43,752 nucleotides of DNA, taken from an uncultured Bacteroides sp. Lineage in GTDB: Bacteria; Bacteroidota; Bacteroidia; Bacteroidales; Bacteroidaceae. The notes beneath the pieces were generated by a model. That model ran no database searches. It was not told the DNA's origin and saw only the letters and a list, made by a program, of their open reading frames with translations. Of this stretch, positions 1-8,856 are shown piece after piece; the stretch's first letter is position 1, and every line of letters starts with the position of its first letter. Position numbers and translations under genes: made by a program. The stretch spans positions 1 through 43,752 of the forward strand of contig NZ_CASFWU010000020.1 of assembly GCF_949298305.1 (NCBI RefSeq). Direction: 5' to 3'.

Positions 1-1
1 T

Positions 2-710
2 ACGTTTGCCAAAATGCGGTTCGGAAGCTATTGGTTCGAAACCGGTACACCCACTTTCTTGGTCGAACTGCTGAAGCACAGTCGTTACGACCTGCACCGT
101 CTGACCGAAGAAATGGCTTCTGCCGACTCGTTGGGAGGCATTGATACAATGCACACCAATCCGGTGCCCATTCTGTATCAAAGCGGTTACCTGACTATTA
201 AGGGTTACGACCGTGAGTTCCAAGTTTACTATTTAGGATTCCCCAATAAAGAGGTAGAAGAAGGCTTTACCAAATTCCTGCTCCCTCGTTACGCCTACTT
301 GGAGACGGGCAACCCGTCGTTCGAAATTATGAGTTTCGTCAAGGACGTGCGTCAGGGCGATGCAGATGCTTTCCTCCGACGGCTTCAGAGTTTCTTTGCC
401 GACAGCCCTTACGAACTGGCACGCGACCTGGAGCTGCACTACCAGAATGTGCTTTTCATCGTCTTCAAGCTGCTGGGCTTCTATACGCAAGCCGAATATC
501 ACACTGCCAGCGGACGCATCGACATGGTGGTATAAGTACATTTATATCATGGAGTTCAAGCTGGACGGCACCGCCGAAGAAGCGCTACAGCAGATTAACG
601 ACAAGCAGTATGCCCTGCCCTTTGCCTCCGACTCACGGAAACTGTTTAAGATAGGCGTGAACTTCAGCAAAGAGAAACGGGGCATAGAGGGTTGGATTGT
701 AGAAGATTAA
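2..710 (+). pseudogene. DUF1703-type AAA-ATPase/PD-(D/E)XK nuclease gene, 3' part, frameshifted
   Basis: The reading frame is open from the window edge to a TAA at 533-535. It encodes the C-terminal part of the ATPase/nuclease-like proteins (DUF1703) that occur in many copies in Bacteroides genomes. The conserved continuation (KYIYIMEFKLDGTAEEALQQ) lies in another frame from about 534 to the stop at 708-710. The PD-(D/E)XK residues are therefore split: the Asp of GRIDMVV is in the first frame and the E-x-K of MEFKLDG is in the second. Compared with my memory of intact relatives (VVKTDKYIY), about 8 nt seem to be missing near 531-534. The N-terminal AAA part lies outside the window. Without recoding the product lacks its nuclease motif. 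A sequencing error cannot be excluded. Confidence 0.8.
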
Positions 711-729
711 GAGAGAATATAGAAACCGA

Positions 730-1311
730 CTACTGTTCATCGAACTGATCCAACAGTTCCTTGCACCTTTTCACGTGCTTTCTATATTGCAACAAAGTAA
801 TCACAATGGCAACAAGGATGGAAACAATGCCCGACACGGTGATAAGCTGCACAGCGGCAGCGTTGTCCGCCCGGTCATACAGCCGCATGAATATATAGGT
901 GAGCATGGCGGTCAGGGGAACTATGCTGGCCACGAGCGACCCCGTATAGAATTTGCGATAACCGGTAATCTTTTCTGTAACCGTCCGCACATCGTCGTCC
1001 AGCAGATGGTTCATGCCCAGCTTGCGGCTGACCCACAGGCTGACACCCAAGTCGGCCAACGCCCACAACGACACCAATATGCCAAACAGAATGGGCCAGT
1101 CAATGCTGATGCAACATACGATAATCATAGGCACCGTCACGACATCACCCAGCATCCGGTCTCTGATTTCCCTGCTGACGGCCATCGCGGGCCGTTTCCT
1201 CAGGGATTTGAAGAACTTTTCGTTCAGCGTCTCCTGCTTTTCCAGCCCTTCCTTAAACATGTTATACTGCGATTTCAGTGTCTGAAGTTCTTTTTCGATA
1301 TTGATTTCCAT
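730..1311 (-). CDS. Membrane protein following an ECF sigma factor gene
   Basis: This 193-residue protein has a charged N-terminal stretch (about residues 1-55, partly coiled-coil-like) and three or four membrane segments (about 57-70, 72-94, 122-144 and 152-175), ending in a short basic/acidic tail. Its start lies 12 nt after the stop of the sigma factor gene on the same strand, so the two should be co-transcribed. That position suggests it modulates the sigma factor, for example as a membrane anti-sigma factor, but I see no recognisable anti-sigma motif such as a zinc-binding HxxxCxxC. I do not recognise the family, and the functional link is inference from context only. Confidence 0.75.
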   Translation of the reverse strand: MEINIEKELQTLKSQYNMFKEGLEKQETLNEKFFKSLRKRPAMAVSREIRDRMLGDVVTVPMIIVCCISIDWPILFGILVSLWALADLGVSLWVSRKLGMNHLLDDDVRTVTEKITGYRKFYTGSLVASIVPLTAMLTYIFMRLYDRADNAAAVQLITVSGIVSILVAIVITLLQYRKHVKRCKELLDQFDEQ

Positions 1312-1323
1312 ACGATTCGTTTG

Positions 1324-1806
1324 TTAAATGTGAGACATTTTTTTGAGTTGTTCCTTGATGCGGACCAGCTTGAACGAGACATTCTTGACAGAAATACCCA
1401 GGATAGCGCCGATTTCATCGTAGCTCAGGCCTTCGAGCCACAACAGAACGACGCTTCTGTCCACCAGTCCCAACGCGTTGATCCGCTTATAAAGCTGCTT
1501 TATCTGCAAATTCTTTTCAAGGCTGTTTCCATCCATATGGAAACTTTTGCCGAGGTTCAGCCGTTCGCGCTGCCTTTTCTGCCGGTTGCTGAAGTTGATG
1601 CAATAGTTCAGGCTGACGCGATAAATCCATGTCCTGATGTCGCTTTTCCCCTCGAAACTGTCAAAGCCTTGCCACAACCGGACGAGGATGTCCTGATACA
1701 GGTCGTTCACCTCGTCCGCATTGTCCGAAAACATATAGCAGACGGTATAGATGGTCCGCTCATGTTCCTTAATGATATTTGTGAATTGTTGTTCTTTCGT
1801 ATTCAT
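1324..1806 (-). CDS. ECF-type RNA polymerase sigma factor
   Basis: This is a 160-residue sigma-70 family protein of extracytoplasmic-function size. Region 2 is seen at about residues 35-72 (DLYQDILVRLWQGFDSFEGK followed by the RTWIYRVSLN helix). Region 4 with its HTH is at about 114-156 (LSYDEIGAILGISVKNVSFK). It would direct RNA polymerase to a small regulon. The membrane-protein gene starts 12 nt downstream, and the gap upstream (1807-2381) must hold its promoter, although I see no clear TAnnTTTG box there. It carries no SnoaL or other C-terminal extension, and the SusC/D partners common for Bacteroides ECF factors are absent here. Confidence 0.92.
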   Translation of the reverse strand: MNTKEQQFTNIIKEHERTIYTVCYMFSDNADEVNDLYQDILVRLWQGFDSFEGKSDIRTWIYRVSLNYCINFSNRQKRQRERLNLGKSFHMDGNSLEKNLQIKQLYKRINALGLVDRSVVLLWLEGLSYDEIGAILGISVKNVSFKLVRIKEQLKKMSHI

Positions 1807-2077
1807 TTCACTTTCTGCTTTTACCTGTTAGACCACTGACAACTCCAAAAACTATAGGCCGGCAACAACTTTTTTTCCGACTTTCTTCCTGCTGTTCACC
1901 ACGCCCCCGTCTTCGGTCAGGAAAACACAACCTGTGTATTTCCACCCTCAGTGAATGGGGAGTGAAACTTCACGTTTCACCGTATCTCACTGTATACCAG
2001 GCAGAAATATCACAATTGAAAGCGTGAAACCAAAAGCGGGAAGAATGATTTCAAACAGCAGACTATCACGCCGCCCA

Positions 2078-2161
2078 CCGTGGTTTCACCGTCTGTAAAG
2101 TACCACTTTACGTCCGCCAAGTAGCACTTTACGCACGCCAACATTTACTTTAGCCTACGTG
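2078..2161. repeat. 21-nt phased repeat array
   Basis: Four consecutive 21-nt units start at 2078, 2099, 2120 and 2141. The middle two are closest, sharing CACTTTACG and CGCCA. Units 2 and 3 can each fold back (AAGT/ACTT), and GTAAAGT-ACC-ACTTTAC is a perfect 7-bp hairpin. The outer units are degenerate. There are no unique spacers, so this is not a CRISPR array. Confidence 0.6.
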
Positions 2162-2231
2162 AAGACAATGAACAACCCCACGGGTTATTGCAAGCAATCA
2201 CTCTGCTTCTCACAAGCATTGCTGTCGGACG

Positions 2232-2275
2232 GTGCTTGCACGGCTCGCGAGCCGTGCAAGCATGGCTGAAAGGCA
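2232..2275. repeat. Two 22-nt units forming a perfect 28-bp palindrome
   Basis: Units at 2232-2253 and 2254-2275 belong to the same 22-nt family found at 11119, 30039 and 42458. Here the second unit is inverted, so 2234-2261 is a perfect 28-bp palindrome (GCTTGCACGGCTCG and its complement). It lies about 120 bp past the stop of the EamA gene. No T-run follows, so it is not a classical terminator. Confidence 0.75.
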
Positions 2276-2381
2276 ATATCGGCATATACGAAACTTGCTG
2301 GTGTCATAATATAGTCAGAAGAAGGCACCGCCCGTCTTTGGCAAAATGAAGATTGAAAAACAGGAACCACCACCACCGGCA

Positions 2382-3260
2382 TTACTTCTTGCCCGCCAGA
2401 TAGACCCCCAGCAAGACACACGTGGCACCCATCAGGGCAAAAGGAGTGAGAGGTTCGTCCAAAAAGAACAGAGCGCCCATAGAGGTGAAGATGGGATTGA
2501 GGTAAATGTAGTTGGAGGCAAGTACCGTGCCCAAACGTTTCAGGATAATATTCCACACCACAAAGCAGACCAGGGAAGCCAGCACACTGAGAAACAGCAG
2601 ATTCATCCAGACAGCAGGCTGGGCAAACGAGGACAGCGGAAACTGCCAAGGCCGCAGAAGAAACGCAGGAAGTATGGTGAGCAGGCCGTAGAAGAAAACC
2701 TTGCGGGTAATGAAGACCGAAGAATAGCGGTCGGCAACCTGTTTCATAATCAAGCTATAAAATGCCCAACACAACGCGGCCGAAAGCGAAAGCAGGTCGC
2801 CCAATGGAGAGAGCTTCAGCACAAAATTGCCGTTGAAGATGACCAGTCCTACCCCCAGCAGAGCCAGCAACGAGCCGGCTGTCAGCTTCCAAGTGGCCTT
2901 TTCGCTGCGGAAGAACAGCCTGTAGAGCAGCAGCGTGAGCAACGGCGTGCTGCACACGATGAAGGCCACGTTGGTGGTGAGCGTCACCTCGAGCGCCGTA
3001 TTTTCGGTGAGGAAATAGAGCGAGCCGCCCGTCACACCCGCCAGCAGCATCCAACCTTCGTCGCGCCACGTATTGCAGAGCAGTTTGCGGGGCGATATGA
3101 ACCAAATGCCAATGTAGGCAATGAGGAAACGGAGCAGAAAAATCTCCTGCGGAGTCAGTCCGCTCTCTATCAGCACACGGGTGGAGATGAACGTCAGCCC
3201 CCAGATGCCCACCACCACAACGGCTGTCAGATGCCAGATATAGTTATTCTTAGTTTCCAT
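2382..3260 (-). CDS. EamA/DMT-family transporter
   Basis: This is a 292-residue inner-membrane protein with ten predicted membrane segments arranged as two EamA repeats (about residues 10-140 and 150-288). That is the layout of the drug/metabolite transporter superfamily. The second repeat ends with ASNYIYLNPIFTSMGALFFL, the hallmark of the family's ninth and tenth helices. The substrate cannot be read from the sequence; relatives export amino acids, metabolites or drugs. The gene starts 35 nt after a second EamA gene on the same strand and is probably co-transcribed with it. The two are paralogues and might be separate exporters or a heteromeric pair. Confidence 0.93.
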   Translation of the reverse strand: METKNNYIWHLTAVVVVGIWGLTFISTRVLIESGLTPQEIFLLRFLIAYIGIWFISPRKLLCNTWRDEGWMLLAGVTGGSLYFLTENTALEVTLTTNVAFIVCSTPLLTLLLYRLFFRSEKATWKLTAGSLLALLGVGLVIFNGNFVLKLSPLGDLLSLSAALCWAFYSLIMKQVADRYSSVFITRKVFFYGLLTILPAFLLRPWQFPLSSFAQPAVWMNLLFLSVLASLVCFVVWNIILKRLGTVLASNYIYLNPIFTSMGALFFLDEPLTPFALMGATCVLLGVYLAGKK

Positions 3261-3295
3261 AATCCACCGGTTTCTCCCCTACACAGCCCCGACTT

Positions 3296-4237
3296 TCATT
3301 TGCGTTGCTTTTCGGCCTCGTAGGCCTCCATTTCGGCACGGCTACGGCTCGATGTCACCAGCCAGACACCGCCGAATATCATCAGCACCGAAAGCACTTT
3401 GGTCAGGTTGAAACTGTCCATACCCCAGCAGATGGCCACAATGGTAGCCACCAGCGGCTGAATGTAGTTATACATGCCGGCCACGGTGGGACGCAGGTTC
3501 TTCTGGCCGACAATAATCAGGATGTAACTGAGGAACGTGGCTCCTACCACTACAAAAAGGATGGAAGCAATACGGGCTCCGTCCAACGCCAGCCAGTCGG
3601 TGGCCAGCAGACTGCTGTACGAGAAAGGCAACAGGCAGATGAAAGCGTAGGTAAACATCCACTTCATCACCGTGACGGCCGAGTATTTGGCTACGAAATT
3701 CTTGAACAATACAAAGTAGAAAGCATAGCTGCACTGAGCCAAAAGCACAAACACATCGCCCAAAATGGGATTATCGCCCTTTACCGCCGTACCCGAAGTC
3801 TGCGAACTGCCCAAAATGAGCAGCAACGCACCCGAAGCCCCCACGGCGATACCCAGTATCTTCTTGCCCGTAATGGGCTCTTTCAGGAAAATGGCGGCCA
3901 GAATCATGGCTATCAGCGGCATGCTGGTCGTAATGATGGACGCGTCTACGGGTGAAGTCAGCCCCACGCCGAAAATGTAGCTTCCCTGATTGAACACAAT
4001 GGCCAGCAGCGAAGCCGCGAAAAGCTTCATCAGGTCCTTGTGACCTACGTGTTCGGGTTTCTGGAAAAACGAAAAAATCCAAAACAGAATCATTGCGCCG
4101 AATACGCGCAAATCTGTCATCACCAGGGAGCTTACCGCCCCTCCTATCATCACAAACTTGGCCAGCGGAGCCATCAGTCCCCACATGCTGTTGGCGGCCA
4201 GCATCGCCACGTGACCTTTCACTTTAGCTGCATCCAT
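3296..4237 (-). CDS. EamA/DMT-family transporter (first of pair)
   Basis: This 313-residue protein has ten membrane segments in two EamA repeats; the second repeat includes GMYNYIQPLVATIVAICWGM. I place the start at 4237 (MDAAKVKGHV) because AAAGGAAGA, a good ribosome binding site, lies 5-6 nt ahead. A longer frame reaching 4303 would run through the promoter. A -7 box (TAATTTTG, minus strand) sits at 4268-4261, about 25 nt before the start. The second EamA gene follows after 35 nt. The substrate is unknown. Confidence 0.92.
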   Translation of the reverse strand: MDAAKVKGHVAMLAANSMWGLMAPLAKFVMIGGAVSSLVMTDLRVFGAMILFWIFSFFQKPEHVGHKDLMKLFAASLLAIVFNQGSYIFGVGLTSPVDASIITTSMPLIAMILAAIFLKEPITGKKILGIAVGASGALLLILGSSQTSGTAVKGDNPILGDVFVLLAQCSYAFYFVLFKNFVAKYSAVTVMKWMFTYAFICLLPFSYSSLLATDWLALDGARIASILFVVVGATFLSYILIIVGQKNLRPTVAGMYNYIQPLVATIVAICWGMDSFNLTKVLSVLMIFGGVWLVTSSRSRAEMEAYEAEKQRK

Positions 4238-4260
4238 AAAAATTCTTCCTTTATCGGCCG

Positions 4261-4268
4261 CAAAATTA
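4261..4268 (-). promoter_or_regulatory. Promoter -7 box for the EamA gene pair
   Basis: TAATTTTG on the minus strand matches the Bacteroidetes -7 consensus TAnnTTTG. It lies 24 nt before the chosen start at 4237. No convincing -33 TTTG is seen. Confidence 0.5.
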
Positions 4269-4345
4269 CAAGAAAAAGTAAGTAAGGTATTCTCCGAATC
4301 CAATGTTTTTATGTCTTTTGATAACCGAATCTGAAAATAAACCTG

Positions 4346-4353
4346 TAAATTTG
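4346..4353 (+). promoter_or_regulatory. Promoter -7 box for leuS
   Basis: TAAATTTG matches TAnnTTTG and is followed by GCAACGG. A TTTG at 4317-4320 could be the -33 box, although its 25-bp gap exceeds the usual 19-21 bp. The resulting leader is about 85 nt, AT-rich and without obvious structure. Confidence 0.55.
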
Positions 4354-4444
4354 CAACGGTTTATTAACATACATATAAACCGAAACAAGCAGTTAAGAAA
4401 CAGATATAAACAACGTTTTCAACAAATTATTAATAACTATCAGT

Positions 4445-7327
4445 ATGGAATACAATTTCAGGGAGATTGAAAAGAAATGGCAGAAACGATGGGTGGACAA
4501 CAAAACCTATCAAGTAACGGAAGACGATACGAAACAGAAATTCTATGTACTGAACATGTTCCCCTACCCCAGCGGTGCCGGTCTGCACGTGGGTCATCCA
4601 TTGGGCTACATCGCTTCGGACATCTACGCCCGCTACAAACGCCTGCAAGGTTTCAACGTACTGAATCCCATGGGATATGATGCCTACGGACTCCCTGCCG
4701 AACAGTATGCCATACAGACCGGACAACACCCGGCCATCACTACCGAAGCCAACATCAACCGCTATCGCGAACAGCTGGACAAGATAGGCTTCTCGTTCGA
4801 CTGGAGCCGCGAGATACGCACCTGTGCCCCCGAATACTACCACTGGACACAATGGGCCTTCCAACAGATGTTCCAGAGCTACTACGACAATGCACTGCAA
4901 AAAGCGCAACCCATCAGTGCTTTGATAAAGTCTTTCGAGACAAAAGGCACCGAAGGACTGGACGTGGCCTGCAGCGAAGAACTGAACTTCACCGCCGACG
5001 AATGGAAGGCCATGAGCGAAAAGCAACAGCAGGAAACGCTGATGAACTACCGCATCGCCTACCTGGGCGAAACGATGGTGAACTGGTGTCCGCAACTGGG
5101 CACCGTGCTGGCCAATGACGAAGTGGTGGACGGCGTATCGGAGCGCGGCGGCTATCCCGTGGTGCAGAAGAAGATGCGCCAGTGGTGCCTGCGCGTGTCG
5201 GCCTACGCACAGCGTCTGCTCGACGGACTGGAAACCATCGACTGGACCGACTCATTGAAAGAGACCCAACGCAACTGGATAGGACGCTCAGAAGGCGCCG
5301 AAGTGCAGTTCAAGGTGAAGGACAGCGACATGGAGTTCACCATCTTCACCACCCGTGCCGACACAATGTTCGGCGTCACCTTCATGGTGCTGGCTCCCGA
5401 AAGCGAACTGGTTCCCCAACTGACCACCGAAGCCCAGAAGGCCGAAGTGGAAGCCTATCTGGACCGCACCAAGAAGCGTACCGAACGCGAACGCATCAGC
5501 GACCGCAGCGTGAGCGGTGTCTTCTCGGGTTCGTATGCCATCAACCCCTTCACGGGCGAGGCAGTGCCCATCTGGATCAGCGACTACGTGCTGGCCGGAT
5601 ACGGTACGGGCGCCATCATGGCCGTACCTGCACACGACTCGCGCGACTACGCCTTTGCCAAGCACTTCGGTCTGGAAATCCGTCCGCTGGTTGAAGGTTG
5701 CGACGTAAGCGAAGAGAGCTTCGATGCCAAAGAAGGCATTGTCTGCAACTCTCCGAGAATAGTTGACAAGGCAACAAGTGAACAAGGCAACGAGGCTGGT
5801 CAACCTGTCAACTCGTCAACTTGTCAACTGAACCTGAACGGACTCACCATCAAGGAAGCCATCGCCGCCACCAAGAAATACGTCAAGGAACACCACCTGG
5901 GCCGCGTCAAGGTGAACTACCGCCTGCGCGACGCCATCTTCAGCCGCCAGCGCTACTGGGGCGAGCCGTTCCCCGTTTACTACAAGGACAACATGCCCTA
6001 CATGATTCCCGAAAGCTGCCTGCCGCTGGAATTGCCCGAAGTGGCCAAGTTCCTGCCCACCGAGACGGGCGAGCCGCCGTTGGGCCACGCTACAAAGTGG
6101 GCTTGGGACACGGTGAACAACTGCGTAGTTGAAAACAGCAAGATTGACAACCAGACCGTCTTCCCCCTCGAACTGAACACCATGCCGGGCTTTGCAGGCT
6201 CCAGCGCCTACTACCTGCGCTACATGGATCCGCGCAACCACACGGCACTGGTAGACAAGAAAGTTGATGAATACTGGCGCAATGTAGACCTTTACGTAGG
6301 CGGTACGGAACACGCCACCGGCCACCTTATCTACTCACGCTTCTGGAACAAGTTCCTGCACGACCTGGGCATCTCTGTTGTCGAAGAACCCTTCCAGAAA
6401 CTGGTGAACCAGGGTATGATTCAAGGACGGAGCAACTTCGTATATCGCATCAAGGATACCAATACCTTTGTATCGCTGGGCCTGAAAGACCAGTACGACA
6501 CTACCCCACTCCACGTGGACGTAAACATCGTGTCGAACGACGTGCTCGATGTAGAAGCCTTCAAGGCATGGCGTCCGGAATACAACACTGCCGAATTCAT
6601 TCTGGAAGACGGCAAATACATCTGCGGCTGGGCGGTGGAAAAGATGTCGAAGTCGATGTTCAACGTCGTAAATCCCGACATGATTGTCGAGAAATACGGA
6701 GCCGACACCCTGCGCATGTACGAAATGTTCCTCGGCCCGGTAGAGCAGTCCAAACCGTGGGATACAAACGGTATAGACGGCGTTCACCGCTTCCTCAAGA
6801 AGTTCTGGGCACTGTTCTACGACCGTGCAGGCAACTATCAGGTAACGGACGAACCGGCCACCAAAGACGAACTGAAGTCCCTGCACAAGCTCATCAAGAA
6901 AGTGACGGGCGACATCGAGACTTTCTCTTACAACACCAGCATCAGCGCCTTCATGATTTGTGTCAACGAACTGGCTTCGCTGAAATGCAACAAGAAGGAA
7001 ATCCTGAACCAGCTGATTATCGTACTTGCACCTTTCGCTCCCCACGTGTGCGCAGAACTGTGGGAAACACTGGGCAACGAAGGTTCGGTTTGCGACGCCC
7101 ACTGGCCTGCCTACAACGAAGAGTATCTGGTGGAAAACACCGTGAACTATACCATCTCCTTCAACGGCAAAGCCCGCTTCAACATGGAGTTCCCCGCCGA
7201 TGCCACTTCGGAAGCCATCCAGGCCGAAGTACTGGCCGATGAACGTTCGGCCAAGTGGATGGAAGGCAAGTCCGTAGTGAAAGTCATTGTGGTGCCGAAG
7301 AAGATTGTGAACGTTGTAGTGAAATAA
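4445..7327 (+). CDS. leuS: Leucyl-tRNA synthetase
   Basis: This 960-residue class I aminoacyl-tRNA synthetase charges tRNA-Leu in the cytoplasm. The HIGH-type motif is HVGH at residues 48-51 and the KMSKS loop is KMSKS at 733-737. The CP1 editing domain lies between, with the conserved stretch GYGTGAIMAVPAHDSRDYAF near residues 387-406. The anticodon-binding domain occupies the C-terminal quarter. The odd part is residues about 440-461, directly after the editing domain. They are encoded by a 65-nt inverted array of 8-nt units (5763-5827) and read DKATSEQGNEAGQPVNSSTC. I recall LeuRS of related Bacteroides as roughly 944 residues with only a short linker here, so this looks like an in-frame insertion. 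The sequence past it is normal, so the enzyme should be active. Confidence 0.98.
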   Translation: MEYNFREIEKKWQKRWVDNKTYQVTEDDTKQKFYVLNMFPYPSGAGLHVGHPLGYIASDIYARYKRLQGFNVLNPMGYDAYGLPAEQYAIQTGQHPAITTEANINRYREQLDKIGFSFDWSREIRTCAPEYYHWTQWAFQQMFQSYYDNALQKAQPISALIKSFETKGTEGLDVACSEELNFTADEWKAMSEKQQQETLMNYRIAYLGETMVNWCPQLGTVLANDEVVDGVSERGGYPVVQKKMRQWCLRVSAYAQRLLDGLETIDWTDSLKETQRNWIGRSEGAEVQFKVKDSDMEFTIFTTRADTMFGVTFMVLAPESELVPQLTTEAQKAEVEAYLDRTKKRTERERISDRSVSGVFSGSYAINPFTGEAVPIWISDYVLAGYGTGAIMAVPAHDSRDYAFAKHFGLEIRPLVEGCDVSEESFDAKEGIVCNSPRIVDKATSEQGNEAGQPVNSSTCQLNLNGLTIKEAIAATKKYVKEHHLGRVKVNYRLRDAIFSRQRYWGEPFPVYYKDNMPYMIPESCLPLELPEVAKFLPTETGEPPLGHATKWAWDTVNNCVVENSKIDNQTVFPLELNTMPGFAGSSAYYLRYMDPRNHTALVDKKVDEYWRNVDLYVGGTEHATGHLIYSRFWNKFLHDLGISVVEEPFQKLVNQGMIQGRSNFVYRIKDTNTFVSLGLKDQYDTTPLHVDVNIVSNDVLDVEAFKAWRPEYNTAEFILEDGKYICGWAVEKMSKSMFNVVNPDMIVEKYGADTLRMYEMFLGPVEQSKPWDTNGIDGVHRFLKKFWALFYDRAGNYQVTDEPATKDELKSLHKLIKKVTGDIETFSYNTSISAFMICVNELASLKCNKKEILNQLIIVLAPFAPHVCAELWETLGNEGSVCDAHWPAYNEEYLVENTVNYTISFNGKARFNMEFPADATSEAIQAEVLADERSAKWMEGKSVVKVIVVPKKIVNVVVK
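5761..5829. repeat. Inverted array of 8-nt units inserted in frame in leuS
   Basis: Four 8-nt units at 5763-5794 (TTGACAAG, GCAACAAG, TGAACAAG, GCAACGAG), one G, then four units at 5796-5827 reading as the complement (CTGGTCAA, CCTGTCAA, CTCGTCAA, CTTGTCAA). The outermost 10 nt (AGTTGACAAG at 5761-5770 and CTTGTCAACT at 5820-5829) pair perfectly. Inner units pair only partly. The frame stays open through the element. Confidence 0.85.
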
Positions 7328-7338
7328 TTCTGTCAGCT

Positions 7339-8241
7339 ATGCATATCAGTAAACCAGACAAACCTACATTGATGAGGGAACTGAAAGACTATGTCATGAT
7401 TACTCTCGGACTCATCAGTTATTCTCTGGCATGGGCGGCCTTCCTGCTGCCCTACCAGATTACAACCGGAGGAACAACAGGTATCGGAGCCATCATTTAT
7501 TATGCAACGGGGTTTCCCATCCAATACTCCTACTTCCTCATCAATGCCGTACTGATGACCTTTGCCATCAAAATATTAGGCCCCAAGTTCAGCATCAAGA
7601 CCACATACGCCATCGTTATGCTGACTATACTCCTGGAATTCTTCCAATGGCTGGTCAAGAACCCTGACGGCACTTTCCCGCAGATACTTGGACCGGGACA
7701 GGATTTCATGGCTTGCCTCATCGGCGCCTCCATGTGCGGCATCGGTTTGGGAGTGGTGTTCAACTGCAACGGAAGCACGGGAGGTACGGACATCATTGCC
7801 GCCATCATCAACAAGTATCACGACATCACGCTGGGCCGCATGATTATGGCTTGCGACGTGGTCATCATCAGTTCCTGCTACTTTATCTTCCACGACTGGC
7901 GCCGCGTGATATTCGGCTTTGTGACCCTGTTCATCATCGGGCTTGTGCTGGACTACATCGTCAACAGTGCCCGACAGTCGGTCCAGTTCCTTATCTTTTC
8001 CAAGGAGTATGAGAAGATTGCCGACCGCATCACCAAAGAGACCCACCGCGGCGTGACCGTGCTGGACGGCACAGGCTGGTACAGCAAAGGAGAAGTGAAA
8101 GTGCTGGTCGTGCTGGCCTACAAGCGGCAGTCTGTCGAAATCTTCCGTCTGGTGAAAGATACCGACCCCAACGCCTTCATCTCCCAAAGTTCGGTCATCG
8201 GCGTCTATGGCGAAGGATTTGACAAGTTGAAAGGAAAGTAA
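7339..8241 (+). CDS. YitT family membrane protein (first copy)
   Basis: This 300-residue protein has five or six membrane segments in the first 205 residues (YitT/DUF161 domain, with the family signature GSTGGTDIIA near residue 151). A soluble C-terminal DUF2179 domain follows (about 215-295, with GVTVLDGTGWYSKGEVKVLV). I start it at 7339 (MHISKPDK), 11 nt after the leuS stop; a longer frame would overlap leuS. It is probably co-transcribed with leuS, and rdgB follows 39 nt downstream. The biochemical role of YitT proteins is not established. A paralogue lies at 11631-12593. Confidence 0.93.
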   Translation: MHISKPDKPTLMRELKDYVMITLGLISYSLAWAAFLLPYQITTGGTTGIGAIIYYATGFPIQYSYFLINAVLMTFAIKILGPKFSIKTTYAIVMLTILLEFFQWLVKNPDGTFPQILGPGQDFMACLIGASMCGIGLGVVFNCNGSTGGTDIIAAIINKYHDITLGRMIMACDVVIISSCYFIFHDWRRVIFGFVTLFIIGLVLDYIVNSARQSVQFLIFSKEYEKIADRITKETHRGVTVLDGTGWYSKGEVKVLVVLAYKRQSVEIFRLVKDTDPNAFISQSSVIGVYGEGFDKLKGK

Positions 8242-8280
8242 TTCCGAATAGAAAAGTTGACATTATTGAATGATTAAGTT

Positions 8281-8856
8281 ATGAGAAAGAAGTTTGTTTT
8301 TGCTACCAACAATGCCCACAAGCTGGAAGAGGTCTCCGCCATTCTGGGAGATAAGATAGAGCTTCTCAGCATGAAGGACATTGGATGCCAGGCAGACATT
8401 CCCGAAACGGCCGACACACTGGAAGGAAACGCCCTGCTGAAGGCACGATATATCTATGAACATTACCACACCGACTGCTTTGCCGACGATACCGGCCTGG
8501 AAGTGGAAGCTCTGAACGGAGCGCCGGGCGTCTATTCGGCCCGCTACGCAGGCGACGCCCACAACTCCGAAGCCAACATGCGAAAGCTGCTTCAGGAACT
8601 GGAAGGCGTGGAAAACCGCAAAGCCCGTTTCCGCACCGTGTTCGCCCTCATCGCAGACGGCAAGGAACACTTGTTTGAAGGCATCGTGAAAGGGGAAATC
8701 GTAAAAGTCAGAAAAGGAACTTCAGGCTTCGGCTACGACCCCATCTTTGTGCCCGAAGGCTATACACAGACGTTTGCCGAAATGGGAAACGAACTGAAAA
8801 ACAAAATCAGCCACCGTGCAGTGGCTACCCAAAAACTCTGCAAATTCTTAAAATAG
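8281..8856 (+). CDS. rdgB: Non-canonical purine NTP pyrophosphatase (RdgB/HAM1)
   Basis: This 191-residue enzyme of the Ham1/ITPase family hydrolyses dITP, ITP and XTP to monophosphates and so keeps deaminated purines out of DNA and RNA. Family motifs are clear: FATNNAHKLEEV at residues 7-18, FADDTGLEVEALNGAPGVYS (Mg2+ and catalytic Asp region), GTSGFGYDPIFVPEG, and SHRAVA near the C-terminus. Its length is normal. The gene follows yitT after 39 nt on the same strand. Its TAG stop is directly abutted by the hairpin element that separates it from nadA. Confidence 0.97.
   Translation: MRKKFVFATNNAHKLEEVSAILGDKIELLSMKDIGCQADIPETADTLEGNALLKARYIYEHYHTDCFADDTGLEVEALNGAPGVYSARYAGDAHNSEANMRKLLQELEGVENRKARFRTVFALIADGKEHLFEGIVKGEIVKVRKGTSGFGYDPIFVPEGYTQTFAEMGNELKNKISHRAVATQKLCKFLK

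Larger units (their letters stand above)
1807..2381. other. 575-bp intergenic region with two repeat arrays
   Basis: No credible gene lies here. It holds the upstream region of the sigma factor gene (minus strand), a short GTGAAAC/GTTTCAC hairpin near 1970-1979, a 21-nt phased array (2078-2161) and a palindromic pair of 22-nt units (2232-2275). The downstream end of the EamA gene follows at 2382. Confidence 0.7.

Noticed and set aside
4354..4444. T-box or leader peptide controlling leuS
   Set aside because: The leader is short, AT-rich and has no stem or Leu-codon run.
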